From JAAYCB01 sp012744395 (GTDB lineage Bacteria; Planctomycetota; Planctomycetia; Pirellulales; Thermoguttaceae): a DNA stretch of 64,000 nt. Location: NCBI GenBank assembly GCA_028703175.1, contig JAQVNJ010000008.1:23529-87528 (forward strand), in the 5' to 3' direction. Both the position numbers and the translations under genes were made by a program. The first letter of the stretch is position 1. Each line of letters starts with the position of its first letter. The notes below the pieces were generated by a model. It was not told where the DNA came from. It did no database searches and worked only from the letters and a program-made list of their open reading frames with translations. This document shows positions 9,811 to 23,919 of this stretch, piece by piece.

Positions 9811-11880
9811 TTAGATGAAGCTGGCGAGCACCTCGGGCGGGGCCGGGCCATAGCTGAACGGCTCCATCGTGCACTGGGCGCGGCCCTGGCTGAGGCCCCG
9901 CATGGCGTTTGCGTAGCCGAACAGGTTGGCCAACGGCGCTTCGGCGTCGATCACGGTAATGCGGCCGCGAGGCTGGGTCCGCGTGATCACTGCCCGCCGC
10001 TGCTGGAGATCGCTGACGAAATCGCCGAGGTGTTCCTCGGGGGTGGTGATTTCGATCCGCATGATCGGCTCGAGGAGCACGGTGCCGGCCTGCTGGAGGC
10101 CTTTGCGGAAGGCGTCGGCGGCGGCCATCCGGAAGGCGGTCTCGTTGCTCTCCATCTCGTGGACCGCGCCGCCGAGCACGGTGATCTTGACGTTCATCAG
10201 GGGGAAGCCGAGCATGCCGCCACCGGCCCCCTCCTCTGCCAGCGTCTCGCTCGCCGCGGACAGCAGCGACGTCGGCAACCGATCGCCGCAATCGCTGACG
10301 ACCGCCACCCGCGAGGCGACTTCGGAGCAGGGTTCCATCCGGATTGCCAGTTCGGCAAACAACCGCTGGCCGCCCAGCGTCCGGTGACACAGGCCGGTGA
10401 CTTCGACCTTCCGCTCGATCGTCTCGCGGTAGCTGACGCGGGGATTGTGAACGCGGACGTTCAGCCGGTGGTCGCGGAGCAGGCGGTGCTTGATCACCTC
10501 CAGGTGGAGCTCGCCCATTCCGCTGATCAGCGTCTGGCCGGTCTCCTCGCTTTCGCTGGCGCGGAACGTCGGATCCTGCCGGCGCATCATGTCGAGGACG
10601 GCGGCGAGTCTCTTCCGCTCCTCGGAGGTCTCCGGCTCGATGGCCATCGAGATCACGGTTTCCGGAAACACGATCGATTCCAGCAGGATCGGCTCCTTCA
10701 CTGTCGAGAGCGTGTCGCCGGTGACGCTGTGGCGGAGTCCGATGATCCCGATGATGTCGCCGGCCTCGACCGATGCGACCTGCTGGCGCCGGTCGGCCTG
10801 GATCCGCCAGAGCTGGGGCACATTCTCCTTCTGCCGTTTGCCGGGATTGTAGACGCGGCTGTTCGCCTTGAGCGTGCCCGAGTAGACGCGCACGTAATGG
10901 AGATCCCCGTGCCGGTCCGCCTGAATCTTGAACAGCAGTCCGCAGAACGGCTCGTTGGCGTCGGCGCGCCGCAACAGGCGCTTCTCGGGGTCGTCCGGAT
11001 CGCGGCCTTCGACGGGCGGAATATCCACCGGGCTGGGCAGCCAATCCGCCACGCCGTCGAGGACCGGCTGGACTCCGATGCCGTCGAGGGCCGAGCCGCA
11101 GAGAACCGGCACGATCATGTTGTGGATCACCGCCTCCCGGAGGACTTTGTGGATCAACTCCGGCGGGATCGGCTCTTCGGCAAGCAGCCGTTCGGTCAAC
11201 TCGTCGCTGAACATCGACAACTGGTCGAGCAGGTGCGACCGCCAGAACTCGGCGTCGTCGGTCATTTCCGGGGGGATGTCTTCAACGAGAATCGTGTCCT
11301 CGTCCCCCGCCGGAAAGACGAGCAGCTTCATCTCGACGAGATCGAGGATGCCGCGGAACGCACCTTCCATGTGGGGAGGGCCGCTGCCAACCGGCAGGTT
11401 GACCGGGATCGGCCGGCACTCCAGCCGCTCCTCGATCTCCTGGACCGTTCCATAGAAGTCCGCCCCCTCGCGGTCCATCTTGTTGATGAACGCCAAGCGC
11501 GGCACATGGTAGCGATCGGCCTGCCGCCAGACCGTTTCGCTCTGGGCCTCGACCCCCTCGCGGGCGCTGAACACCACGACCGCGCCGTCGAGCACTCGCA
11601 GACTCCGCTCCACTTCGGCCGTGAAGTCCACGTGCCCCGGCGTGTCGATCAAGTTGACCGTCACGCATTTCCAGGGGAATGTCACGCAGGCCGAGTTGAT
11701 CGTAATCCCGCGCTGCTGCTCCTCCGGATCGAAGTCGGTGACGGTCGTCCCGGAATCGACGCGTCCGAGGCGGTGGCTGAAATGGGCGTAGAACAGCATC
11801 CGCTCGGTGACGGTCGTCTTTCCGGCGTCGATGTGGGCGACGATCCCAATATTGCGGAGTTGAGCAACAGGCCGACTCAT
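9811..11880 (-). CDS. fusA: Elongation factor G, EF-G2/recycling-like paralogue
   Basis: A 689-residue translational GTPase in the str-operon position after rpsG. The G motifs are clear: AHIDAGKTT (G1), DTPGHVDF (G3), NKMD (G4), CGSAL (G5). Domains II-V follow. Switch-region wording such as VDSGTTVTDF and QRGITINSACVTFPW, the RSLRVLDGAVVVFSAREGVE stretch and the HRTLGGQR segment of domain IV resemble mitochondrial EF-G2 (GFM2) and the spdEFG2 group more than canonical EF-G; the usual domain IV tip motif GGRGQYGH is absent. EF-G2 in Borrelia and mitochondria serves ribosome recycling, so this protein may recycle ribosomes and not translocate. The family call is firm; the paralogue call is from memory of homologous sequences. 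Confidence 0.93.
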   Translation of the reverse strand: MSRPVAQLRNIGIVAHIDAGKTTVTERMLFYAHFSHRLGRVDSGTTVTDFDPEEQQRGITINSACVTFPWKCVTVNLIDTPGHVDFTAEVERSLRVLDGAVVVFSAREGVEAQSETVWRQADRYHVPRLAFINKMDREGADFYGTVQEIEERLECRPIPVNLPVGSGPPHMEGAFRGILDLVEMKLLVFPAGDEDTILVEDIPPEMTDDAEFWRSHLLDQLSMFSDELTERLLAEEPIPPELIHKVLREAVIHNMIVPVLCGSALDGIGVQPVLDGVADWLPSPVDIPPVEGRDPDDPEKRLLRRADANEPFCGLLFKIQADRHGDLHYVRVYSGTLKANSRVYNPGKRQKENVPQLWRIQADRRQQVASVEAGDIIGIIGLRHSVTGDTLSTVKEPILLESIVFPETVISMAIEPETSEERKRLAAVLDMMRRQDPTFRASESEETGQTLISGMGELHLEVIKHRLLRDHRLNVRVHNPRVSYRETIERKVEVTGLCHRTLGGQRLFAELAIRMEPCSEVASRVAVVSDCGDRLPTSLLSAASETLAEEGAGGGMLGFPLMNVKITVLGGAVHEMESNETAFRMAAADAFRKGLQQAGTVLLEPIMRIEITTPEEHLGDFVSDLQQRRAVITRTQPRGRITVIDAEAPLANLFGYANAMRGLSQGRAQCTMEPFSYGPAPPEVLASFI

Positions 11881-12145
11881 TGCCTTTGTTCCATCTGAAC
11901 CAATTTCCTGGCCTCGATTCTATCTGCGCGGATTTCCGGGTCCCCAAGCTCCCGCTTGGAGACCTTCCCCTTCCGCCATTCCCTTTCGTCATCGGGCTCC
12001 CGCTCGCCGGCTTGGAGGGCGCGGATCGACTCTGGCTCGCGACTGGCCGGCGAAGCGATCCCGCCCCCCCTCGTGTCCGGGCGGTGCGCAAAAGAAACGC
12101 CGCCCCCGTGACACGTACGAGTGCGGCGAAGTCTGCCTGCCCGCG

Positions 12146-12616
12146 CTACCAGGCGAAGTGAGCGAATGCCTTGTTCGCATCGGCCATGCGGTGGACGTTT
12201 TCACGCCGGGTCATGGCCGCGCCCTCGCGTTTATAGGCGGCAATCAATTCCTCGGCCAGCTTCTTGTGCGTCGGCCGGCCCTTCTTTTCGCGGATCGCCA
12301 GCAGAAGCCAGCGAATCGCCAGCGACTGCTGGCGGATCCGGTTGACCTGCATCGGCACCTGGTACGAGGCGCCGCCGACGCGCTTCGAACGGACCTCGAT
12401 GTTCGGCTTGACGTTCTCCACGGCCTGCGTGAAGACCTCGATCGCCGGCTGGTCGGGGAATCGCTTCTGGATGGCCTCCAGCGCGTCGTAGAACACCCGC
12501 TGCGCGTTGCTCTTCTTGCCGTCCCACATCAGGCAGTTGATGAACTTGCTGGCCAACAGGGAGCCGTGCACCGGATCCCCTTTGAGTTGCTTTCTGCTCG
12601 CCGTGATTCGACCCAT
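12146..12616 (-). CDS. rpsG: Ribosomal protein uS7
   Basis: A 156-residue uS7 of normal length. Recognisable segments include KFINCLMWDGKKSNAQRVFY, the RRVGGASYQVPMQV-like stretch (here KRVGGASYQVPMQV) and the C-terminal TRRENVHRMADANKAFAHF. It nucleates assembly of the 30S head and contacts the E-site region. It sits between rpsL (61 bases upstream) and fusA (265 bases downstream) in the standard str-operon order. Confidence 0.98.
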   Translation of the reverse strand: MGRITASRKQLKGDPVHGSLLASKFINCLMWDGKKSNAQRVFYDALEAIQKRFPDQPAIEVFTQAVENVKPNIEVRSKRVGGASYQVPMQVNRIRQQSLAIRWLLLAIREKKGRPTHKKLAEELIAAYKREGAAMTRRENVHRMADANKAFAHFAW

Positions 12617-12677
12617 CGAATGAATCCCCGATTCCCAAAAAACCGATTCCTAAGGGCGCTTGCCTGACCCGGGCCCG

Positions 12678-13046
12678 CTACTTCTTTTTGGCGCCGTAGC
12701 GGCTTCGCGCTTGTTTCCGATTCTCGACGCCGAGGGCGTCCAGCGTCCCGCGGACCACCTGGTAACGAACGCCCGGCAAGTCGCGGACCCGGCCGCCGCG
12801 AACGAGCACGATCGAGTGTTCCTGGAGGCTGTGCCCTTCGCCAGGGATGTACACGGTAACCTCCTTGCCGTTGGACAACCGCACGCGGGTGATCTTCCGA
12901 AGAGCGGAATTCGGCTTCTTCGGCGTCATCGTCTTGACCTGGAGGCACACCCCCCGTTTGGCAGGGCAGCGGTCCAAGACCGGAGCCTTGGTCATCTTGC
13001 GACTCATTTTGCGGCTTTTCCGCACCAGTTGATTGATTGTCGGCAT
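12678..13046 (-). CDS. rpsL: Ribosomal protein uS12
   Basis: A 122-residue decoding-centre protein. MPTINQLVRK at the N-terminus fixes the start at 13046. The TPKKPNSALRK loop (lysines equivalent to K42/K43) and the IPGEGHSLQEHS and GGRVRDLPGVRY loops are all wild type at the classical streptomycin-resistance positions. First gene of the rpsL-rpsG-fusA cluster; it follows rpoC by 275 bases in which no gene or clear terminator is visible. Confidence 0.98.
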   Translation of the reverse strand: MPTINQLVRKSRKMSRKMTKAPVLDRCPAKRGVCLQVKTMTPKKPNSALRKITRVRLSNGKEVTVYIPGEGHSLQEHSIVLVRGGRVRDLPGVRYQVVRGTLDALGVENRKQARSRYGAKKK

Positions 13047-13321
13047 CGGTGAACTCAATTTCCTGAACGGTCTCTTGCCGCCCCCCAATGCGTTGAAGGG
13101 CGCCGGCCATCCGCCGCCGCCGCGGCAGGCCGCCGCAGGACAACATCCAGCATCGATTAATCGTTTGATCGTCTTCGTCCAAGCTAGTCGGAATCTACCA
13201 GCCTATCGCATCCTGCCCGCCTGTCAAGGTGTGCGGCGCTTGCCAGGCGGTCCGGGGCCCTGCCGCCGCCGCTCTCCGTTCTCCCGGCGGATGGCCTGTC
13301 TTCACGGGAGACAGCCGCGCG

Positions 13322-17797
<4,476 letters not shown>

Positions 17798-17878
17798 TGC
17801 TGGCACTCCTTTTCCGGAGAAAACCGATTGCGGTCGCTGTTTCTGACGGGGTCCGCGTCCTTGCCGGGGGCAGGCCGC

Positions 17879-20800
17879 CTACACGCGCCCTTTCTCGAGT
17901 TGCATGTTCAGGCCCAGGCCCCGAATCTCGTTGGTTAGAACATCGAAACTCGCCGGGGTGCCGGCCTCGAGCGTGTTCTCGCCCTTGACCATCGATTCGT
18001 AGATCTTCGTGCGCCCCTCGACGTCGTCGCTCTTGACGGTCAGCAGCTCCTGGAGGATGTAAGCCGCCCCGTAGGCTTCCAGCGCCCAGACTTCCATTTC
18101 GCCGAACCGCTGGCCGCCGAACCGCGCCTTGCCGCCGAGCGGCTGCTGCGTGATCAGCGAGTAGGGCCCCGTGCTCCGCGCGTGGACCTTGTCGTCGACG
18201 AGGTGGTGCAGCTTGAGCATGTAGATGTAGCCGACGGTCGTCTCCTGCTCCATCGCCTCGCCGGTCCGCCCGTCGTACAGCCGCACCTTTCCGTGCCGCG
18301 GCAGGCCGGCCTCTTCGAGGCACACGTTGATCTCCTCCTCGCTGGCGCCGTTGAAGACCGGCGTGATCGCCTGGAAGCCGAGCGCGGCGCCCGCCCAGCC
18401 AAGGTGCGTCTCGAGGATCTGCCCGACGTTCATCCGGCTCGGCACCCCGAGCGGGTTGAGCAGAATCTGGACCGGCGTGCCGTCGGGCAGGAACGGCATG
18501 TCCTCGATCGGCAGGATCTTGGCGATCACGCCCTTGTTGCCGTGGCGCCCGGCCATCTTGTCGCCCACGGAGATCACCCGCTTGGCGGCAATGTAGACCT
18601 TGACCATTTGCAGCACGCCGCTGCGGAGCTCGTCGCCCCGCTTCATCGAGTTCAGCGCCCGGTCGCGGGCGTCGATCGCCGCCTCGACCGCCGGCCAGCG
18701 TTCCTGGTAGATCTTCTCGACCTCGGCGAGCCGCTGGGGGCTGCGGATGTCCAGCGTCTCCAGGCGGAACCGCTGCGCCTGTTCGGCCAGGAAGCGGTGC
18801 TCCTGGCCCTCGGCCAAGGGCTGGCCCTCGTCGTCGGTGAGCGGCTTCTTGAGCACCCCTTCGATCTGCTGGACGAGCTCGCCGAAGGCCTGGGCGATCC
18901 GCGCGTTGCCCTCGTTCTCGGCCTGTTTCAGCGAATCCTCGAAGGCCTTGCGCTCCTCCTCGGAAAGGCTCATCCGGCGGGAGAATTTCTGCGTATCGAT
19001 GACGATCCCCTCGATCCCCGAGGGGACTTCGAGCGAGTCGTTCTTGACGTCTTCCCCCGCCCGGCCGAAGATCGCGTGGAGCAGCTTCTCCTCCGGAGTC
19101 AACTCGGTCTTCGACTTCGGCGAGACCTTGCCCACGAGGATGTCGCCGGGCCGCACGTAGGTCCCCACGCGGACGATGCCGTTCTCGTCGAGATTCCGCA
19201 GGGCTTTCTCGCTGACGTTGGGGATGTCGCGCGTGAATTCCTCCCTGCCGAGCTTCGTCTCGCGAATCTCCACGTCGAATTCCTCGATATGGATCGACGT
19301 GTAGGTGTCGTTCTGGACCAGCTCCTCGCTGATGATGATCGCGTCCTCGAAGTTGTACCCGTCCCAGGCCATGAACGCCCCCAGAACGTTCCGCCCCAGG
19401 GCCAGTTCTCCGTGGTAGGTCCCCGCCCCGTCGGCGATCACGTCGCCCTTGTCGACCTTCTGACCGACCTTCACGATCGGCTTCTGGTTCTGGCAAGTCC
19501 GCTCGTTCAAGCCGACGAACTTGCGGAGCTTGTAGACGTCGCTGCCGATCTCGATCCGGCTGCCGTCCACATAGGTCACCGTGCCTTTCCGCGCGGCGCG
19601 GACCAGCATGCTCGAATTCTTGGCGGCGTCGACTTCCAGCCCCGTCGCCACCAGCGGCGGTTCGGTGACCAGCAAGGGAACCGCCTGCCGCTGCATGTTC
19701 GAGCCCATCAGCGCGCGGTTCGCGTCGTCGTGTTCGAGGAACGGGATCAAGCCGGCGGAAACGCCGATCATCTGGCTCGGCGCCACGTCCATGTACTGCA
19801 CACGATCGGTCGGCGCCATGGAAAAATCACCCCGGTAGCGGGCGATGATCGTATCGCCGACAAGCTTGCTGTCGCCGAGCAGAGCGTCGGCGGGCGCCAG
19901 CAGGGCCTCGTGCTCCTCGTCGGCCCGCAACCAGACGATCTCGTCGGTCACCTTCCCCTTGACGACTTTCCAGTAGGGGGTCACAAGGAAGCCGTACTCA
20001 TCCACGCTGGCATAGATCGCCAGGCTGGAAATCAGGCCGATGTTCGTGCCTTCCGGGGTCTCGATCGGGCAGATTCTCCCGTAGTGCGAGATGTGCACAT
20101 CGCGGACCTCGAAGCCGGCGCGCTTGCGGTTCAAGCCGCCGGGCCCGAGGGCCGACAGCCGCCGCTCGTGCGTGAGCATCGAGAGCGGGTTCGTCTGGTC
20201 GACGACCTGGGAGAGTTCGCCGCGGCCGAAGAAGTACTCGATCGCCGCCGAAACGCTCTTCGGGTTGACCAGGCTCCGCGGCGTCATGTCCTGCACGTCC
20301 TTCAGGCTCATCCGCTCCTGGACGGTGCGGCGGAGCTTGAGGAACCCCTTGCGCAGCTCGTCGGAGGCCAACTCGTCGATCGTCCGCAGCCGGCGGTTGC
20401 CGAGATGGTCGATGTCGTCGACCTCCGCGGTGCCCGTCTCGGCGCGGAGCGCCAACAGGTAGCGCATCGCGGCGATCAGATCGTCGGGGCGGAGGGTCAT
20501 TTCCTCTTCGGGCACGCTCAGGCCGAACTTGCGATTGATGCGAAACCGCCCCACCCGGCCGAGCCGGTAGCGATTCGTATCGTAGAACTTCTCGTGGAAC
20601 AGGGCCTTGGCCTTCTCCAGTTGCGGCGGATTGCCGGGGCGGAGCCGCTGGTAAATCCTCAGCAGCGCCTCCTCGTGGCTGGATGTCGTGTCGTCGGCCA
20701 GCGCGTTGAGCAACAGCTGGTTCCGCTGGTCGTCCATCACCGTGATCGACTTCAATCCGGACGTGCTGATCTTCTCGGCGATGTTCTTGGTGATCTTCTG

Positions 20801-21589
20801 GCCGCATTCGACGATGACTTCGCCGGCCCGCTCGCTGTCCGCCGGATAGATCACGTCGCCAACGGCCAGCTTGCCTTCGATCTTCGCGGCGCTCCGCCCG
20901 TCGACGATCCGCTCCGCCTTGGTCTCGTAGAAGGCCTTGAGAATCGCCGCGTCGTCGCTGTACGCCGGGTCCATCGCGCGGAGCAGCGTCATCGCCGAGA
21001 ACTTTCCGCTCTGGTCGATGCGGACCGTGAGGCTCTCCTTCCGCGTGACGTTCAGCTCGATCCAGCTGCCCCGTTCGGGGATCACGCGGCAGCTATGCAG
21101 CTTGCGCTCGCCGGCCTCCATCTCGGAGACGAAGTCGACTCCCGGGCTGCGGTGCAACTGGCTGACGACGACCCGTTCGGCGCCGTTGATGATGAACTCG
21201 CCGCCGCCGAGCATGATCGGGATGTCGCCGAGGTAGACCTCCTCCTCGATCGGCTGGTCCTTCGTCAGGCGGAGCCAGACCTTGAACGGGCGGCCGTACG
21301 TCAGACGGAGCTGGCGGCATTCGTCGGGCTCGTAGCGCGGCTTGCCGAGTTCGTAGCGGAGATACTCCAACCGGAGCGACTTGTCGTAGCTCTCGATCGG
21401 GAAGATCTCCCGCAGCACGCCCTCCAGCCCCTGGTCCTTCCGCTTCGTCCAGTGCGTCTCGTACTGGAGGAACTCGGCGTAGCTCTTGGTCTGGATCGCA
21501 GTCAGATCGGGCGTTTCGTAGGGGGCTTGCAGGCTTCCAAAATGACGGATTTTCTTGGGTTGAAGACGCCGCTCTGCCGTGGTAGCCAT
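17879..21589 (-). CDS. rpoB: RNA polymerase beta subunit
   Basis: About 1236 residues. The rifampicin-pocket region reads LSQVVDQTNPLSMLTHERR and continues to LSALGPGGL; the D516, H526 and S531 equivalents are wild type, but S509 and F514 equivalents are Gly and Val. The C-terminal GDKMAGRHGNKG and the EMEVWALEAYGAA segments are conserved. ATG 21589 is preferred to TTG 21595 because GGAGG sits ten bases upstream of it. A 285-base gene-free stretch separates it from rplL upstream. Confidence 0.98.
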   Translation of the reverse strand: MATTAERRLQPKKIRHFGSLQAPYETPDLTAIQTKSYAEFLQYETHWTKRKDQGLEGVLREIFPIESYDKSLRLEYLRYELGKPRYEPDECRQLRLTYGRPFKVWLRLTKDQPIEEEVYLGDIPIMLGGGEFIINGAERVVVSQLHRSPGVDFVSEMEAGERKLHSCRVIPERGSWIELNVTRKESLTVRIDQSGKFSAMTLLRAMDPAYSDDAAILKAFYETKAERIVDGRSAAKIEGKLAVGDVIYPADSERAGEVIVECGQKITKNIAEKISTSGLKSITVMDDQRNQLLLNALADDTTSSHEEALLRIYQRLRPGNPPQLEKAKALFHEKFYDTNRYRLGRVGRFRINRKFGLSVPEEEMTLRPDDLIAAMRYLLALRAETGTAEVDDIDHLGNRRLRTIDELASDELRKGFLKLRRTVQERMSLKDVQDMTPRSLVNPKSVSAAIEYFFGRGELSQVVDQTNPLSMLTHERRLSALGPGGLNRKRAGFEVRDVHISHYGRICPIETPEGTNIGLISSLAIYASVDEYGFLVTPYWKVVKGKVTDEIVWLRADEEHEALLAPADALLGDSKLVGDTIIARYRGDFSMAPTDRVQYMDVAPSQMIGVSAGLIPFLEHDDANRALMGSNMQRQAVPLLVTEPPLVATGLEVDAAKNSSMLVRAARKGTVTYVDGSRIEIGSDVYKLRKFVGLNERTCQNQKPIVKVGQKVDKGDVIADGAGTYHGELALGRNVLGAFMAWDGYNFEDAIIISEELVQNDTYTSIHIEEFDVEIRETKLGREEFTRDIPNVSEKALRNLDENGIVRVGTYVRPGDILVGKVSPKSKTELTPEEKLLHAIFGRAGEDVKNDSLEVPSGIEGIVIDTQKFSRRMSLSEEERKAFEDSLKQAENEGNARIAQAFGELVQQIEGVLKKPLTDDEGQPLAEGQEHRFLAEQAQRFRLETLDIRSPQRLAEVEKIYQERWPAVEAAIDARDRALNSMKRGDELRSGVLQMVKVYIAAKRVISVGDKMAGRHGNKGVIAKILPIEDMPFLPDGTPVQILLNPLGVPSRMNVGQILETHLGWAGAALGFQAITPVFNGASEEEINVCLEEAGLPRHGKVRLYDGRTGEAMEQETTVGYIYMLKLHHLVDDKVHARSTGPYSLITQQPLGGKARFGGQRFGEMEVWALEAYGAAYILQELLTVKSDDVEGRTKIYESMVKGENTLEAGTPASFDVLTNEIRGLGLNMQLEKGRV

Positions 21590-21874
21590 AGACAATGACC
21601 CTCCAGATCAGTCACGAAAGAGACAGAATGCCATTGGAGAGGCCCGGCCAGCGCGCAGACCTTCCCCCCGGCCGAGAATCCGCTGCTTCGGCGCGGAATT
21701 TCCGGGATCGTACGGGGCAAGCCCGGGACCGATCGGCGCGCCGCGCGGCGCGCGATCGTTCGGGCTGGTGCCAGGGCAAGCCCCCGGGGCGTTCAAAATC
21801 AGCAGCGCACCGCACCGGGTCCCCTCGATGAAGGTGCCGCTTTGGGAAAAAATCGGAACAGTTGCGAATCCGCT

Positions 21875-22282
21875 CTACTTGATGGAAACCGTCGCGCCCG
21901 CCTCTTCCAGTTCGGCCTTGAGCTTCTCGGCATCCTCCTTGGAAATGCCCTCCTTGACCTTCGAAGGAACGCCCTCGACCAGGTCCTTGGCTTCCTTGAG
22001 GCCCAGCCCGGTGGCCGCGCGGACGACCTTGATCACGCCGATCTTCTTGTCACCGAAGCCTTCCAGGACGACGTCAAACTCGGTCTTCTCCTCGACGGCC
22101 GCCTCGGCCGCCTCGGCCGGCGCGGCCATGATCACGCCGCCGCCGGCGGCGGCCTTGATGCCGTGCACGTCTTCGAGGTAGTCACTGAGCTCTTTCGCTT
22201 CCTTGAGCGTCAGGCCGGCGATCTTGTCGCCCAATTCCTTGGAAACCGGAGAAAATTCGCGGGTAACCGTATCAGTCGACAT
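21875..22282 (-). CDS. rplL: Ribosomal protein bL12 (L7/L12)
   Basis: A 135-residue stalk protein: N-terminal dimerisation domain (ELGDKIAGLTLKEAKELSDY), Ala/Glu-rich hinge with GIKAAAGGG (about residues 41-65) and C-terminal domain with KIGVIKVVRAATGLGLKEAK, the factor-binding helices. It recruits EF-Tu, EF-G, IF2 and RF3 to the ribosome. The start is supported by an AAAGGA about ten bases upstream. It follows rplJ after 145 bases. Confidence 0.97.
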   Translation of the reverse strand: MSTDTVTREFSPVSKELGDKIAGLTLKEAKELSDYLEDVHGIKAAAGGGVIMAAPAEAAEAAVEEKTEFDVVLEGFGDKKIGVIKVVRAATGLGLKEAKDLVEGVPSKVKEGISKEDAEKLKAELEEAGATVSIK

Positions 22283-22427
22283 GTTTCATTCATCCTTTCT
22301 GAGTTTCTTGGACGCCGCCGGAGGCATGGTGCGCCGTGTCGCGCCGGCAACGCATGAAGTGTTGTAGGTTGTGTCTTGGTCAAATTCGAGGTCCGCTCCG
22401 CCGCCGCGGCGCCCTCTCGGCCGGGGC

Positions 22428-22964
22428 TCACGCGGCCGTTTCGCCATCTTCGCCTTCGCCCTTCTGCTTGACCTGGCCGGCCAAGGTCGCGCCGGGACCG
22501 CAAATCTGGGCCGCCAGCGTGGCTCCCGGTCCCAGAATCTGTCCAACCAGCAGGCTCAACTGCTCCTCGCGGCTGGGCCACCTGCTGACCTGCTCGACCT
22601 GCTCGGCGGTCAGCTGCTCGCCATCCATGATCCCGCCTCGGGCGACGAACGTACCGAAGCGCTTGTCCTTGCCGAGACGGACGACCTCCTTGGCAAGCGC
22701 AACGATGTCGTCGGCTCCCCAGCAGATCGCGTTCGTCCCGGCGACGCCCTGGAACAGGCCGTCGAGCGAGGTTCCGGCCGTCGCCCGGGCCGCCAGGCTG
22801 TTCTTGACCACCAATACCTCGATCCCCTTGTCCGCCATCTCGGCGCGGAGGGAATTGTTGGCGTTGGCGTCCATGCCGACCATGTTCACCAGCAGCGCGG
22901 CGTCGACTCCGTTCAACTGCTCGCGGAGGTGGTCCGTAATCAGGTTCTTAACATACTTGCTCAT
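22428..22964 (-). CDS. rplJ: Ribosomal protein uL10
   Basis: A 178-residue base of the L12 stalk. The N-terminal domain (SKYVKNLITDHLREQL and VVKNSLAARA) is typical. The C-terminal L12-binding helix region contains a near duplication: LGPGATLAAQI followed by CGPGATLAGQV. The rplJ leader (22965-23099) may host autoregulation as in other bacteria, but I could not verify a binding structure. Confidence 0.96.
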   Translation of the reverse strand: MSKYVKNLITDHLREQLNGVDAALLVNMVGMDANANNSLRAEMADKGIEVLVVKNSLAARATAGTSLDGLFQGVAGTNAICWGADDIVALAKEVVRLGKDKRFGTFVARGGIMDGEQLTAEQVEQVSRWPSREEQLSLLVGQILGPGATLAAQICGPGATLAGQVKQKGEGEDGETAA

Positions 22965-23099
22965 AATCGCACGCTCTGCCCTTACCGCGGGTGTGTCTTG
23001 TGGGTGCTGCTTGGCTGCCGGATGCCTGGACCTTGGGGAAAGGGTCGCCGGCCGGTCCGGCGACCGCCGGCGCGAACCGCCCTTCCCCGCTTCGCGCGT

Positions 23100-23780
23100 C
23101 TACAACGCCAGGCGGACTCCCGGGCTCATCGTGGCGCTGATCGAAATGCCGCGGACGTACTGGCCGCGCACGGCGGCCGGCTTCAGGCTTTGCACGTAAT
23201 CGATGAAGCTCTGGATGTTCTCCGCGAGTTTCTCGCCGTCGAAGCTGAGTTTTCCGACCACCGCGTGGACATTGCCGCCGGAATCGTTGCGAAACTCCAC
23301 CTTGCCGGCCTTGTATTCCCGAACCGTCTTGCCCACGTCCGGCGTGACGGTCCCCGCCCGCGGCGACGGCATCAGGCCCCGCGGACCGAGAATCCGGCCC
23401 AGCGGCCCGACGATGCCCATCATGTCCGGGGCGGCGATGCAGACGTCGAAATCGGTCCAACCGCCCTTGATCCTCTCGGCCAGTTCCGGCCCGCCGACCT
23501 CGTCGGCCCCCGCCTCGGTTGCCTCGTCGAGCTTGTCTCCCTTGGCGAACACGACGACTCGCAGCGTCCGCCCGATGCCGTGGGGCAGAACCACCGAACC
23601 GCGGACAAGCTGATCCGCCTGCTTGGCGTCGATACCCAACCGGATGGCGATCTCGACCGTCTGGTCGAACTTCGTGTTGTTGAACGTCTTCAGCAACTTG
23701 ACCGCCTCGGGGAGCGGAAACGGCCCCTTGCCCGGCAGCTTCGCCACCAGGCCTCTGATGCGCTTCGAACTCTTTGCCAT
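23100..23780 (-). CDS. rplA: Ribosomal protein uL1
   Basis: A 226-residue L1-stalk protein. The conserved domain II segment GPLGRILGPRGLMPSPRAGT and the preceding IAAPDMMGIVG are clear. It binds 23S rRNA at the E-site stalk and in many bacteria represses the rplK-rplA mRNA. The gene lies 139 bases after rplK; a GGGGAG is close (two to three bases) to the ATG, an unusually short spacing. Confidence 0.97.
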   Translation of the reverse strand: MAKSSKRIRGLVAKLPGKGPFPLPEAVKLLKTFNNTKFDQTVEIAIRLGIDAKQADQLVRGSVVLPHGIGRTLRVVVFAKGDKLDEATEAGADEVGGPELAERIKGGWTDFDVCIAAPDMMGIVGPLGRILGPRGLMPSPRAGTVTPDVGKTVREYKAGKVEFRNDSGGNVHAVVGKLSFDGEKLAENIQSFIDYVQSLKPAAVRGQYVRGISISATMSPGVRLAL

Positions 23781-23919
23781 ATCTCCCCGTCGATCCCTTT
23801 TCGGATTCCGTCTCTCTGCCGCCCGGCCGCCGGGGACCCACTGCCACCCGGTATCCGGCCGCGCAAATCCTCCCGCGCGCGCCCGCCGCCCAAGACGCGG
23901 ACTCGGCGCCGCGGTATCT

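Noticed and set aside
18182..21598. 1138-codon open frame antisense to rpoB
   Set aside because: rpoB is certain on the other strand; the antisense translation is low-complexity Asp/Val/Leu/Arg text.
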